Below the pieces are notes generated by a model. The model saw nothing but the letters and a program-made list of their open reading frames with translations. It was not told the DNA's origin and searched no databases. Positions 1 to 7,969 of a stretch of 64,000 bases of DNA are shown one piece after another. The DNA lies in NCBI RefSeq assembly GCF_901542415.1, contig NZ_CABEHV010000004.1, positions 62,001 through 126,000 of the forward strand, in the 5' to 3' direction. This DNA is from Streptococcus mitis (GTDB lineage Bacteria > Bacillota > Bacilli > Lactobacillales > Streptococcaceae). Positions within the stretch are counted from its first letter, which is position 1. Each line of letters begins with the position of its first letter. The translations under genes were made by a program, and so were the position numbers.

Positions 1-2
1 GT

Positions 3-1892
3 AAAGATATTCGCCGACTAGAAGAAGAGTTGACTAAACTAGACCGTGAAACAAATGAGAACTGGATGGAACGTATCAGTAATATTAGTGAGACTGGAAT
101 CCAAGATGGGGAAAATGATGTTAAATATGACCCAAACAATCTACCTCAAGATGTTGTGGATGATTTAAACAACCATTTTGTTACTCTTTTAAACAGTCTT
201 CGTAAACAATTAGGTCTGTCAGAAGCCAAACTCAATACAAACAATAAAGATTTTGCCAAAGAAGTAGCAAAAATTTATAAAGACAATGGCTATCAAGACC
301 TAAGTCACTTTGGGCGAGGAATTAATGATGTTGCTCGAAAAAGAGGATTAAAACCGTCCGAAGATCCTGGTGTTGATACGCATACACAATATTATGAAGA
401 CCTCATGAATGTTCCAATGGGTTCAGATAGAATGACTAAACGTGAATTGCTTGCACGTATGACAGAGTCATTTATGTCATTCTTTGCTGAAGGTTACTTG
501 ACAGGTGGCTACGGTCATTTTTATAGTTTGTTACAAGCCGACACCGTAGGATTAAATACATCAATCATCAAAGGTGGACAACTTTTAACTGACCTTGGTG
601 ACCCTGATTTCACACACGTATACCGTATTCACGTTTTGAAAGTGAAAAGTGAAAAATATATTGACAACGATAACACAGACATCCAAAAAGCTAAGTATGA
701 TGACCTCTATGGACCAAATTCAACAGCTAACCTTCCAACACCAACTCTACAAAACAAACAAGAAGTAGAAGCCGAATTGGAAAAAGCTAAAGCTGATAAG
801 AAGACTGCTGAAGCTAATTTGGAACAAGTGAAAACAGAGCTTCAAGAAATTGAGAAACGCATTACCGACCTAGAAAAAGAAGTATCTGAAACACCAGCCA
901 AAGAAGCAAAACGTGCGGAAGCTGTCAAAGAGCTTGAAAAAGCTAAAGAAAAAGCAGAAGACGCTCAACGTAAGCTAGAACGTGCGACACTTGACGATAA
1001 TGCCAAATCATTGCGTCTGGAAAAAGCTCGCAAGGAAAAAGACGAAGCCGACAAAGAATTGGCTAAGAAATTGGCGGAAAGTCAGCAAAAAGACAAAGAT
1101 TTGGAAAATGCCCAGATTGAGCGTTTGAAAGCCGATAAAGAGTTGAAAGATGCAGAAGACGCACTTCAAAAAGCAAAAGACAAGTTGGCGGAAACAATTC
1201 GCTTAAGCCAAGAAAAAGCCAATTTAGAAGCTGAATTGAAAGCTAAGTCAAAAGAGTTGGATGAACTCTGCAAGCACGTAGATGATTTGAAACGTGACGT
1301 GAAGCAAAAAGAAGACGAAGCTGAAAAAGCTCGTAAAGTTAAAGATGATGCAGAACGCGAGTATCAAAAATTGCTCCTACGTAAGACAATCGACGACGCA
1401 CTTATTCCAGAACAACCAGAATTCAAAGGTGGTGTAAACGGACCAGGTGCGATTCAACCAGAACAACCAGATTTCCCGCTTGATAAATTACCTAAGCAAG
1501 AGCTGAAAATTGACGAACCAAAAGTAGAACAGCCAAGAGTCGAACAGCCTAAGACAGAAGAACCGAAGGTAGAACAACCAAAGGTTGAAAAACCAAAAGC
1601 TGAAAAACCAAAAGTAGAGCAACCAAAAGGTGAAGAACCAAATAAAGTTCCTAAAGGTGACAGACCAAGTGACCAACAGAATGCCGACAAACCAGGTCAA
1701 GCTGGGGACCAGAACGTGAAACCTGTGGGACCAGCACCAAGCTACCAAGCACCTGCAGTTCTATCTCCAGCCCAAGAAGAAGCTGGACAAAAAGCATTGC
1801 CAAATACCGGCAGTCAAATCAGCCTACTAGCTTTATTAGGATATGGATTCTTGGTAGGATTAGGAATTATTTTAAAGAAAAAAGAGGGATAA
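3..1892 (+). CDS. LPXTG-anchored coiled-coil surface protein, 5' end outside window
   Basis: The reading frame is open from base 3, so the gene starts before the window and only its C-terminal part of about 629 residues is visible. The first 220 residues form a globular part rich in F, G and H. From memory it resembles the SEC10/PgrA surface-exclusion family, which is moderate confidence. Residues of about 245-460 are a long charged coiled coil of K, E, A and D heptads. A proline-rich run of PKVEQP/PKAEKP-type repeats follows at about 1500-1650 and would span the wall. The end is a sortase signal: LPNTG, a hydrophobic stretch, then KKKEG. The protein is therefore expected to be covalently linked to peptidoglycan. 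The TTG at base 30 is not a credible start because the coiled-coil frame continues upstream of it. Function is unknown; adhesion or cell contact is inference. Confidence 0.85.
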   Translation, partial: KDIRRLEEELTKLDRETNENWMERISNISETGIQDGENDVKYDPNNLPQDVVDDLNNHFVTLLNSLRKQLGLSEAKLNTNNKDFAKEVAKIYKDNGYQDLSHFGRGINDVARKRGLKPSEDPGVDTHTQYYEDLMNVPMGSDRMTKRELLARMTESFMSFFAEGYLTGGYGHFYSLLQADTVGLNTSIIKGGQLLTDLGDPDFTHVYRIHVLKVKSEKYIDNDNTDIQKAKYDDLYGPNSTANLPTPTLQNKQEVEAELEKAKADKKTAEANLEQVKTELQEIEKRITDLEKEVSETPAKEAKRAEAVKELEKAKEKAEDAQRKLERATLDDNAKSLRLEKARKEKDEADKELAKKLAESQQKDKDLENAQIERLKADKELKDAEDALQKAKDKLAETIRLSQEKANLEAELKAKSKELDELCKHVDDLKRDVKQKEDEAEKARKVKDDAEREYQKLLLRKTIDDALIPEQPEFKGGVNGPGAIQPEQPDFPLDKLPKQELKIDEPKVEQPRVEQPKTEEPKVEQPKVEKPKAEKPKVEQPKGEEPNKVPKGDRPSDQQNADKPGQAGDQNVKPVGPAPSYQAPAVLSPAQEEAGQKALPNTGSQISLLALLGYGFLVGLGIILKKKEG

Positions 1893-1894
1893 AA

Positions 1895-2251
1895 ATTGAA
1901 AAAAAAGTTGCATTTGTATTATCCTTAGTAACTAGCTTATTGCTTCTGGCAGCCTGCTCATCAGCAGATGGAACTTATGTCTACCAAGGTAGCATGCCAT
2001 TTATGGAAGAAGCAACTGTAACCATCCAAATCAAGGGTGACAAGGGAAAAGTTCATACCAAAGGAAAAACGATTGGTATCCTGACAGAAGGCAAGCCAAC
2101 AGAGCAGACAGATGAGATGAAGGTCAATCAGAAAGAAAAGACTCTTGAATTGTCTTCACTGAAACTAGGTTATGAGATTAAAGGTGGAGAGTTGACTATT
2201 ACTTCAGATCCTTCTGGTATACTAGCTGGTAAATCTTTTAAAAAGAAATAA
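1895..2251 (+). CDS. Small lipoprotein with an anomalous start region
   Basis: The product has a typical lipoprotein signal: a KK-rich start, a hydrophobic stretch and the lipobox LLAAC followed by SSADG. The mature part of about 100 residues is beta-rich with many K, T and G, and I do not recognise it. The frame has no standard start codon at the right place. The TTG at 1896, 7 nt after the GAGGG ribosome binding site (1884-1888), is one frame off because the A tract behind it has 8 A; nine would join TTG to the lipobox frame. In frame, the codon at 1895 is ATT. So either ATT is used, or a one-base A-tract loss has broken the gene. The internal TTG at 1940 would remove most of the signal peptide. 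It lies 10 nt after the LPXTG gene and 10 nt before the next lipoprotein, probably in one operon. Confidence 0.6.
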   Translation: MEKKVAFVLSLVTSLLLLAACSSADGTYVYQGSMPFMEEATVTIQIKGDKGKVHTKGKTIGILTEGKPTEQTDEMKVNQKEKTLELSSLKLGYEIKGGELTITSDPSGILAGKSFKKK

Positions 2252-2261
2252 AGGAGGTATT

Positions 2262-3353
2262 ATGTCCAAGAAAAGCATTTTAAGTGGCTTGTTATTGTCT
2301 GGCTCAGTCATTTTATTAGTAGCCTGTGGGCAGCAAGCTAGCCAGACAAGCGAAGGGGAGTCGGCTGATGCTACAGTTCAAACCAGTGCTTCAGAAGATA
2401 AAAAAGCTGAACAAGCAAAGATTGATTACCAAATCGTCTATCAGAATATCTTAGATTCCTATAGAGAGCGAGTTAAGACAGCGCAAAAACAACAAATGCC
2501 ACAGAATTCGACAGGTGATAAGGAAGAGTCTTATATTGATTCCATTTTGTTTGATTATCAAGGGAAAGATATCAGCTATACTTTCTACGATATCAATAAG
2601 GATGGAAAGAAAGAATTGCTGATTAAGCAAGATAAGGTTCTACTTGGGATTTACTATCTGACAGATCAGGGAGCTCAGCTGGTCAAGGCTGGTGGAGTTG
2701 CGGGGAAAGGTGGTTCACGTCAAATCTTGATTCCTTATGAAAATGGCGCTATCTCTTACTTGATTTTTAGTGCTTCTAGGCCAGAGGCCATTGCTAAAAC
2801 TTATCTCTTTGCAGATGGTCGTTATCAGGAAGCCAGCTCAGTCAACTATGATTTAAGAGAGACAGATGATCCTTCAAATTTACAAGGGCTAGATGGGATT
2901 AAAAAGATTGATTTGGAAGGCTTGAACTGGTTGATTTTTGATGATGCTTCAGCTAGTCGTCCCTTTATTGACCTAGAGGAGCAGGCTAAGGAACCTGGTG
3001 CTCATCTGGCTGAGATTCATCAGAAAAACTTTAGTAGTATCAAAGGTACTTGGAAGAATAACAAGGGTGGCGAAGTCACTTTTGATGAAAATGGATTTAC
3101 AAACGGAGCTGAAGTAACACCGGCTCCACCTAGAATTGTAGATAATATGGCAAAATTTGGAATCGGATTTAGTGGTGGCGTAGGTGGAGCAGCTGTCACT
3201 CTAATTCCCAAAGGAATTGTGCATCCTCCTCTTAATGGAGGTAATACATCTTATGAAGATGCTTCTGACAGCAGTAAAGATCGTTTATTAATTACCCAGT
3301 ATGGGGGGGCATTAGCAGATCCAAACGAATTTTACTATAAGATTAGTGAATAA
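2262..3353 (+). CDS. Putative lipoprotein, 363 aa, function unknown
   Basis: The start ATG follows AAAGGAGG at good spacing. Residues 1-22 are a lipoprotein signal with lipobox LLVAC, so the mature protein should be lipid-anchored outside the membrane. A short S/T/E/A-rich linker follows. The body contains an EF-hand-like loop, DINKDGKKE at about residue 114, of the kind found in extracellular proteins of unknown function. A glycine-rich part is seen at about 300-320. I do not recognise a catalytic motif. It follows a smaller lipoprotein by 10 nt and precedes the small choline-binding gene by 16 nt, which suggests one envelope-related transcription unit. Confidence 0.75.
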   Translation: MSKKSILSGLLLSGSVILLVACGQQASQTSEGESADATVQTSASEDKKAEQAKIDYQIVYQNILDSYRERVKTAQKQQMPQNSTGDKEESYIDSILFDYQGKDISYTFYDINKDGKKELLIKQDKVLLGIYYLTDQGAQLVKAGGVAGKGGSRQILIPYENGAISYLIFSASRPEAIAKTYLFADGRYQEASSVNYDLRETDDPSNLQGLDGIKKIDLEGLNWLIFDDASASRPFIDLEEQAKEPGAHLAEIHQKNFSSIKGTWKNNKGGEVTFDENGFTNGAEVTPAPPRIVDNMAKFGIGFSGGVGGAAVTLIPKGIVHPPLNGGNTSYEDASDSSKDRLLITQYGGALADPNEFYYKISE

Positions 3354-3369
3354 AAAGGAAAAATAGAAG

Positions 3370-3594
3370 ATGAAACTAAAACATGTACTGGCAGGATCAG
3401 CAATGGGGTTGAGTCTACTGATGGCAGGGGTAGGAAATGTCTGGTACTACCTCAACGGTTCAGGTGATATGAATAAAGGTGGCTGGTCTAAAGTTGAAAA
3501 ATCCTGGTATTACTTCACAAATTCAGGAGCTCTTTTAGTTAATACTACAACACCAGATGGCTATCGCGTAAATTCTAATGGTGAGTGGGTGTAG
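3370..3594 (+). CDS. Choline-binding miniprotein, 74 aa, probably deletion-derived
   Basis: A signal-peptide-like start (MKLKHVLAGSAMGLSLLMAG) runs directly into two choline-binding repeats with the motifs WYYLNGSGDMNKGGW and WYYFTNSGAL, and ends in DGYRVNSNGEWV. Such repeats bind phosphocholine on teichoic acids of Mitis-group streptococci. Usual choline-binding proteins have a functional domain and more repeats, and a stable site needs several. There is no linker and no clear signal-peptidase site before the first WYY. An internal deletion joining the leader to the last repeats of a larger gene is the simplest reading. It may still be expressed: the ATG has a weak AAGGAA site about 12 nt upstream. 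Confidence 0.65.
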   Translation: MKLKHVLAGSAMGLSLLMAGVGNVWYYLNGSGDMNKGGWSKVEKSWYYFTNSGALLVNTTTPDGYRVNSNGEWV

Positions 3595-3666
3595 GAGTGA
3601 CAGAGCTATAGTCATACATGATAGATAAAATATATTTTAGATATATCACATTTAAGGAGAATAATA

Positions 3667-5580
3667 ATGGCTTATTTTTTAGTTGGTAAAGATAATTCTT
3701 CTTTATTTTCTAAAAGAACAACTTGGGATTTTGACGCTGCAATTGCGGCTGCAAGTGATGGAGATACAATTGAAATCCAAGAAAATTTTAGAGTAGAATT
3801 TGGATCAATCCTAATTGATAAAAATTTATCATTTATTGGAAATGTTATTGAAGAGGAGCAACTCATTTTACCTGCATTGGATGGTTTGTTTGCTATTGAT
3901 GGTGTAAATGTGACATTTAAAAATCTAGCTTTAAATGTCAAAGAAGAAAAATATAATTGTTTGAACATAAAACCAGGATCATCTGTACTATTAGATACCG
4001 TTATTTTAGAATCAAATCAGACTGAAGGTGAAATTTACCCGATCTGTTATTCTAAAGATTCAACCGTTACGATTAAAAATTCTGTAGTTCGTTCTTTTCA
4101 ACCAGATAAACGTCAGCGCATATATTTTGATAATTCTACAGTTCTAATTCAAGATACGAGTATCTATGTTCAAACAGTATTTGATAACTCAAGATTTGAA
4201 TTATCAAATATTGAGTTAGAAGTTTCGGATAACAATGGAATATTCTTAGGAACAAAATCAGAAGGAAGCATTAAAAGTTCTATTTTATTTGCAGGTAGTT
4301 TTGAAAATAAGCGCTCTACAATTGAGTGTACACAATCAAGCTTGACCTTACTGGATACGAGAGTTTTTCTAGATAATGATGAGGAGTATGTAAATGCTTG
4401 TTTTCTAAAAGAAAGTTCCTTATCTGTAGGGTTTGTAATGATGCATTCTATTAAAACAGTGAAGTCCACAGTACATATTGAAGATCATCTGGGATTGGTA
4501 GAACTTGGAGATTTTGAAGATCATTCATCTGTTACTGGAAATATCTTAATGGTTTTAGGAGGAAATCATAATAAGATTAATGTATACTCTGACAGTCATT
4601 CTAACCTACGATTAAATAAAATAATTGTAGGAATGAAAACAAACCCAGATATAAAACTGGAACGAAATGTTAAATTCCAAGTAGGTGAATTACTGAGAGT
4701 AAAAACTAATGAAGATTATACAGATGTTATCTTAGATGAAAATAATCAATATACCTTAGTAAATGATGAAGTATCTATTCGTCGTTTCGGTGAGAAAACA
4801 ACGTTTGAAAAGTTACAGGATATGATTGGACTTGATAGTGTCAAAAATGAAGTTCAAGAATTTATTGCTATTACTAATATGAATAAATCCCGAAAAGATA
4901 AGGGCTTTAATACATCTGGAGTAACTTTGCATTCATTGTTTTTAGGAAATCCTGGTACTGGTAAAACTACAGTTGCTAGATTGATGGGTAAACTACTTTA
5001 TGAAAATAATATCATTCCAACAGATAAGTATGTAGAAACATCCAGAAGTGATTTAGTCGGTCAGCATATAGGTCATACTGCTATCAAAACAAGAAAAGTA
5101 TTAGAATCTGCACTAGGTGGAGTACTCTTTATTGATGAGGCCTATACACTTGCAAAAGGTGGAGAAAAAGATTTTGGATCAGAAGCTATTGATGAAATCT
5201 TGAAATTCATGGAAGATCATCGAGAGGATATTGTCTTAATTTTTGCAGGTTATACAAAGGATATGGAAAAATTCTTAGAAATGAATGAAGGATTGCGGAG
5301 TCGTATTCCAAATGTATTTCATTTTGAAGATTATTCTATTGGGCAATTGTATCAGATTGGTCTAAATGATCTAGTAAGTAAAGGTTATAAAGTAGATGTA
5401 GAAGCATATCAAAAACTTCTGAAAAATAATTTTGAAAGAAGCAATGATTTCAGTAACGGACGCTGGGTTAGAAACCAAAATGAGAAAATTTTACGTAAGG
5501 TAGCGATGTATCTATTTGAGAATAATATAGAGATAATAGAGATGATACCTAATGAAGTCTTGGAGAATTGTTATATATAA
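3667..5580 (+). CDS. Beta-helix / CbxX-type AAA+ ATPase fusion
   Basis: The 637-residue protein has two parts. Residues of about 20-350 look like a right-handed parallel beta-helix: short repeating strands with stacked V/I/L and N/S/D turns, as in pectate-lyase-like folds. Residues of about 385-637 are an AAA+ domain of the CbxX/CfqX-SpoVK type. It has Walker A GNPGTGKTT (from 427), Walker B VLFIDEAYT (D490, E491), and an arginine-finger segment GLRSRIP at about 540. There is no signal peptide or membrane segment, so it should be cytoplasmic. The ATG follows AAGGAG. Relatives of the ATPase include RuBisCO activase-like CbxX and the EccA ATPases of type VII secretion, but no type VII genes are visible here. 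The next gene, 21 nt on, is a membrane protein and a likely partner. The substrate is unknown. The gene appears AT-rich by eye. Confidence 0.8.
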   Translation: MAYFLVGKDNSSLFSKRTTWDFDAAIAAASDGDTIEIQENFRVEFGSILIDKNLSFIGNVIEEEQLILPALDGLFAIDGVNVTFKNLALNVKEEKYNCLNIKPGSSVLLDTVILESNQTEGEIYPICYSKDSTVTIKNSVVRSFQPDKRQRIYFDNSTVLIQDTSIYVQTVFDNSRFELSNIELEVSDNNGIFLGTKSEGSIKSSILFAGSFENKRSTIECTQSSLTLLDTRVFLDNDEEYVNACFLKESSLSVGFVMMHSIKTVKSTVHIEDHLGLVELGDFEDHSSVTGNILMVLGGNHNKINVYSDSHSNLRLNKIIVGMKTNPDIKLERNVKFQVGELLRVKTNEDYTDVILDENNQYTLVNDEVSIRRFGEKTTFEKLQDMIGLDSVKNEVQEFIAITNMNKSRKDKGFNTSGVTLHSLFLGNPGTGKTTVARLMGKLLYENNIIPTDKYVETSRSDLVGQHIGHTAIKTRKVLESALGGVLFIDEAYTLAKGGEKDFGSEAIDEILKFMEDHREDIVLIFAGYTKDMEKFLEMNEGLRSRIPNVFHFEDYSIGQLYQIGLNDLVSKGYKVDVEAYQKLLKNNFERSNDFSNGRWVRNQNEKILRKVAMYLFENNIEIIEMIPNEVLENCYI

Positions 5581-5601
5581 TAGAAAGAGGAAAGAAAGTA
5601 T

Positions 5602-6087
5602 ATGTCAGATAATTTTAAGAAAGAATATGTAACCCCACCATCTGCAGGAGCCACTAAAGAAAAATTTGGTAATTTTTTACAATCTGTAAGGGATCATTTA
5701 AGAGAAGACTATCGTAAACAATATGTAATTAGAAAAACATTATGTAGTTTCTTGGTATTTCTTTTTTGGATAATGTTTTGGGTTCCTCCTTTAGGGATTT
5801 TTGGTTTTCTAATTGCTGTTGTCTTAACCTGGTTATCTTTTGTGTTTTGGCACTATTCTTATTGGAATTATCAAGGGGGAATTATACAGAATTTCTTGGA
5901 TGGTCTAGTTCGTTATGGAACATTCTGGGGATTAGTAAAGAAAACTATTTTACAGTATATCTTGGTTTATTTTTGGATAACATTAGCCGCTCCAGCTTTT
6001 GGATTCTTCATATGGAGGAAAGCTGTAAAACATAATCAAGTTTTATATGTTACCAATGAACGCAGAGACATATGGAATGAAAACTAA
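5602..6087 (+). CDS. Small membrane protein next to the AAA+ ATPase
   Basis: The 161-residue product starts with a polar, charged N-terminal part of about 50 residues. Membrane segments follow at about 49-68, 70-90 and 113-138, rich in W and F, and the tail is a charged cytoplasmic segment ending in RRDIWNEN. I do not recognise a family. The start is ATG 5602 after AGAGGAAAG. The 21-nt spacing to the upstream beta-helix/AAA+ gene indicates co-transcription, and a membrane platform or target for that ATPase is a reasonable inference. An overlapping reading frame at 5766-6035 is a shadow. Confidence 0.7.
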   Translation: MSDNFKKEYVTPPSAGATKEKFGNFLQSVRDHLREDYRKQYVIRKTLCSFLVFLFWIMFWVPPLGIFGFLIAVVLTWLSFVFWHYSYWNYQGGIIQNFLDGLVRYGTFWGLVKKTILQYILVYFWITLAAPAFGFFIWRKAVKHNQVLYVTNERRDIWNEN

Positions 6088-6313
6088 ATCGTTTGAAAGG
6101 TTTCCAAATTAGATGAAAGTAGTTTAAAGGTATTCATCAGTGTAAAAATGAGTTGATTAGAATCTAGTATATAAGTTCCATTTGCTAGTAGTAGCAATGC
6201 AAGAAAGAGTTCAATATCAATATTCTATGATGAATAATATGGAAATATAAATTGTTAAAAATATACCTTCACAACTAATCAAACAAGCATCTCCAAGAGG
6301 GGATGTATTTGAA

Positions 6314-6341
6314 ACTCATCAACTCCGGTTGGTGGGTTTTT
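6314..6341 (+). terminator. Intrinsic terminator
   Basis: The arms CATCAAC (6317-6323) and GTTGGTG (6328-6334) pair with one wobble around a CCG-containing loop and are followed by a short T run. It closes the ATPase/membrane protein unit. Confidence 0.5.
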
Positions 6342-6347
6342 GCTAGT

Positions 6348-6376
6348 TTGACAGTCTATTGAAATAAGACTATAAT
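6348..6376 (+). promoter_or_regulatory. Consensus sigma-A promoter of the acetyltransferase gene
   Basis: The -35 TTGACA (6348-6353) and -10 TATAAT (6371-6376) are both perfect and 17 nt apart. An AGGAGG site lies just before the ATG at 6407. Confidence 0.85.
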
Positions 6377-6406
6377 CAAGCTGTATCAGTTTTCGAGGAG
6401 GTTTAG

Positions 6407-6817
6407 ATGTACTTTAGATTGGAAAATAAAGAATCCCATAAATCACAAGAAATAGGGAATCTGATTCGTGTTTATAACCGTTCAAAAAGAGAAGAATCTG
6501 AAAGTGAGCCACTTAATCTTTATGTCGAAGATGAAAAGGGCAATCTCCTGGCAGGTTTGATAGCAGAGACTTTTGGAAATTGGTTGGAAATCGAATATTT
6601 GTTTGTAAAAGAGGAACTGAGAGGGCAAGGAATCGGTTCAAAACTATTGCAGCAAGCAGAAACTGAAGCTAAGAATCGAAACTGTCGTTTTGCTTTTGTC
6701 AATACCTACCAGTTTCAAGCTCCAGATTTTTATAAAATGCATGGCTACAAGGAAGTCTTTAGGTTACAAGACTATCCCTACATTGGGCAAAGATATTATT
6801 ACCAAAAGGATTTGTAA
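6407..6817 (+). CDS. GNAT family N-acetyltransferase
   Basis: The 136-residue length fits a single GNAT domain, which transfers an acetyl group from acetyl-CoA to an amine. The acetyl-CoA binding loop is visible as RGQGIGSKLL (about residues 71-80) after the strand LEIEYLFVKEELRG, and the C-terminal part YKMHGYKEVFRL fits the last GNAT strands. The start is ATG 6407 after GAGGAGG, behind a consensus promoter, so it is a single-gene unit. The substrate is not deducible. The next gene downstream is a degraded HAD hydrolase. Confidence 0.8.
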   Translation: MYFRLENKESHKSQEIGNLIRVYNRSKREESESEPLNLYVEDEKGNLLAGLIAETFGNWLEIEYLFVKEELRGQGIGSKLLQQAETEAKNRNCRFAFVNTYQFQAPDFYKMHGYKEVFRLQDYPYIGQRYYYQKDL

Positions 6818-6862
6818 GGTGAATATGAAAGTATAAGGCAGAGAGGAGTTCTTGACATAAGT

Positions 6863-7021
6863 ATGAAGGGGATTCTCGATAAATACCAGTTAAATTCTAC
6901 AAATTGTGTCTTTCTAGACGATATTGAAGACAATGCAATCGTAGCTGAGAAATTGGGAATCAAGTTTTATCAGGTTAAGAAAAGAAGTGATGTCGTCGAT
7001 ATTTTGAAACCCTATATTTAA
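6863..7021 (+). pseudogene. HAD-superfamily hydrolase, C-terminal remnant
   Basis: A 52-codon open frame encodes the motif VFLDDIEDNAIVAEKLG, which is HAD motif IV (the DD acid pair) plus the following helix, then a normal HAD C-terminal strand and helix. The nucleophile Asp motif (DxDGT) and motifs II and III are missing, and the 45 bases upstream do not hold them. The piece is therefore the last quarter of a HAD phosphatase left by a deletion. A good terminator follows directly. Confidence 0.7.
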
Positions 7022-7028
7022 ACTTAAC

Positions 7029-7059
7029 ACTCTCTATTTTTTATGGTAGAGAGTTTTTT
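7029..7059 (+). terminator. Intrinsic terminator after the HAD remnant
   Basis: A perfect 8-bp stem ACTCTCTA/TAGAGAGT (7029-7036 with 7047-7054) is followed by six T. Confidence 0.8.
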
Positions 7060-7167
7060 GTTAATAAAATTTTACAAAATGACATTTATATATTGCATTA
7101 GGTTAGATATATGATATAATGTTGTTAAAAAGAGGCGCAACTTTTTTAAATTAAAAGGAGGACGCAG

Positions 7168-7377
7168 GTGGCTAAAAATTTAAAATTAAAATTAGCTCGG
7201 GTAGAGCTTGATTTAACTCAAGGTCAACTAGCAGATGCTGTCGGGGTGACGCGCCAGACTATTGGTTTGATAGAAGCGGGGAAATACAATCCCAGTCTTT
7301 CCCTCTGCCAGTCCATTTGCAGATGCTTAGGCAAAACTTTGGATCAATTATTTTGGGAGGAAGAAGATGAAAAATAG
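7168..7377 (+). CDS. XRE-family helix-turn-helix regulator (YgzD/Cro type)
   Basis: The 69-residue protein is almost wholly one HTH_3 domain. The recognition region GVTRQTIGLIEAGKYNPSLS and the tail CRCLGKTLDQLFW are typical of the short regulators that sit beside small membrane proteins in Firmicutes. The start codon is a GTG (7168) after AAAGGAGGA. Its stop codon overlaps the ATG of the next gene (7367), so the two are translationally coupled, and it probably represses its own operon. I recall the same regulator and membrane protein order before pncB-nadE in pneumococcus. Confidence 0.85.
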   Translation: MAKNLKLKLARVELDLTQGQLADAVGVTRQTIGLIEAGKYNPSLSLCQSICRCLGKTLDQLFWEEEDEK

Positions 7378-7854
7378 ATTTTTTATTATCAATTACTAGA
7401 CGAAAGAGAAGAACAACTGATCAATAAAGCGGGGGTTGAAAGTTTCTATATCTCTATAGCTTTCTTGCTTTTATCTTATATGATTGCAGTATTAGCACCA
7501 AGTCTTTTTAATCCGAGAATGATTCTCATCATTATCATTATTGGAACTTTTTACTTTTTCGGCCGTGCTCGAGATTTGGGTGTGAACTACTATAGTCGTT
7601 TTCATTTTACAATTTTGGGTTGTTTTTTCCTAACCTTGGCTATTACGGCTCTTTTGATGCTGCAGAATTATCAATTCAACATAGAAATTTATCAGCACAA
7701 TCCTTTGAACGTTAAATACCTATCTGCTTGGGCAATTACTTATGTCATTTACCTTCCCTGGGTCTTTATTGGCAATCTTGGTCTTAAGAGCTATGGCGAA
7801 TGGGCCCAGAAAAAGTTTGAACAAGACATGGATGAACTGGAGGGTGGTGAATAG
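7367..7854 (+). pseudogene. Membrane protein paired with the XRE regulator, frameshifted near the start
   Basis: The ATG at 7367 overlaps the regulator's stop and reads MKNRFF, then leaves the frame in a run of six T (7379-7384) and stops at TAG 7397-7399. The +2 frame continues without break as YYQLLDEREEQLINKAG through 7854. A seventh T would restore one 163-codon gene. The long frame has four likely membrane helices (within about 7440-7500, 7510-7565, 7600-7670 and 7725-7790) and a charged tail. A distal TTG (7465) could start a shorter product lacking the conserved N-terminus. The lesion could be genuine, phase variable or a sequencing error. The partner XRE gene looks intact. Confidence 0.65.
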
Positions 7855-7969
7855 CTTGTTACTCTTTTCTCAATCCAGCCAAAATGTGATATAATAGTAC
7901 TGATTTATTGGAACACATGAAAGTTCTTGAAATTTTTCATTGGTTTCTAGCTAAGGAAGTAGGAAAAGT

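Larger units (their letters stand above)
6088..6406. other. Intergenic region with terminator and promoter, no gene
   Basis: After the membrane protein gene there are about 220 bases in which I see no gene or known repeat. An imperfect terminator (6314-6341) and a consensus promoter (6348-6376) for the next gene follow. Confidence 0.6.

Noticed and set aside
1454..1748. Two minus-strand open frames rich in C, F, S and W opposite the LPXTG gene
   Set aside because: They mirror the proline-rich repeat DNA of the plus-strand gene and have no ribosome binding sites.
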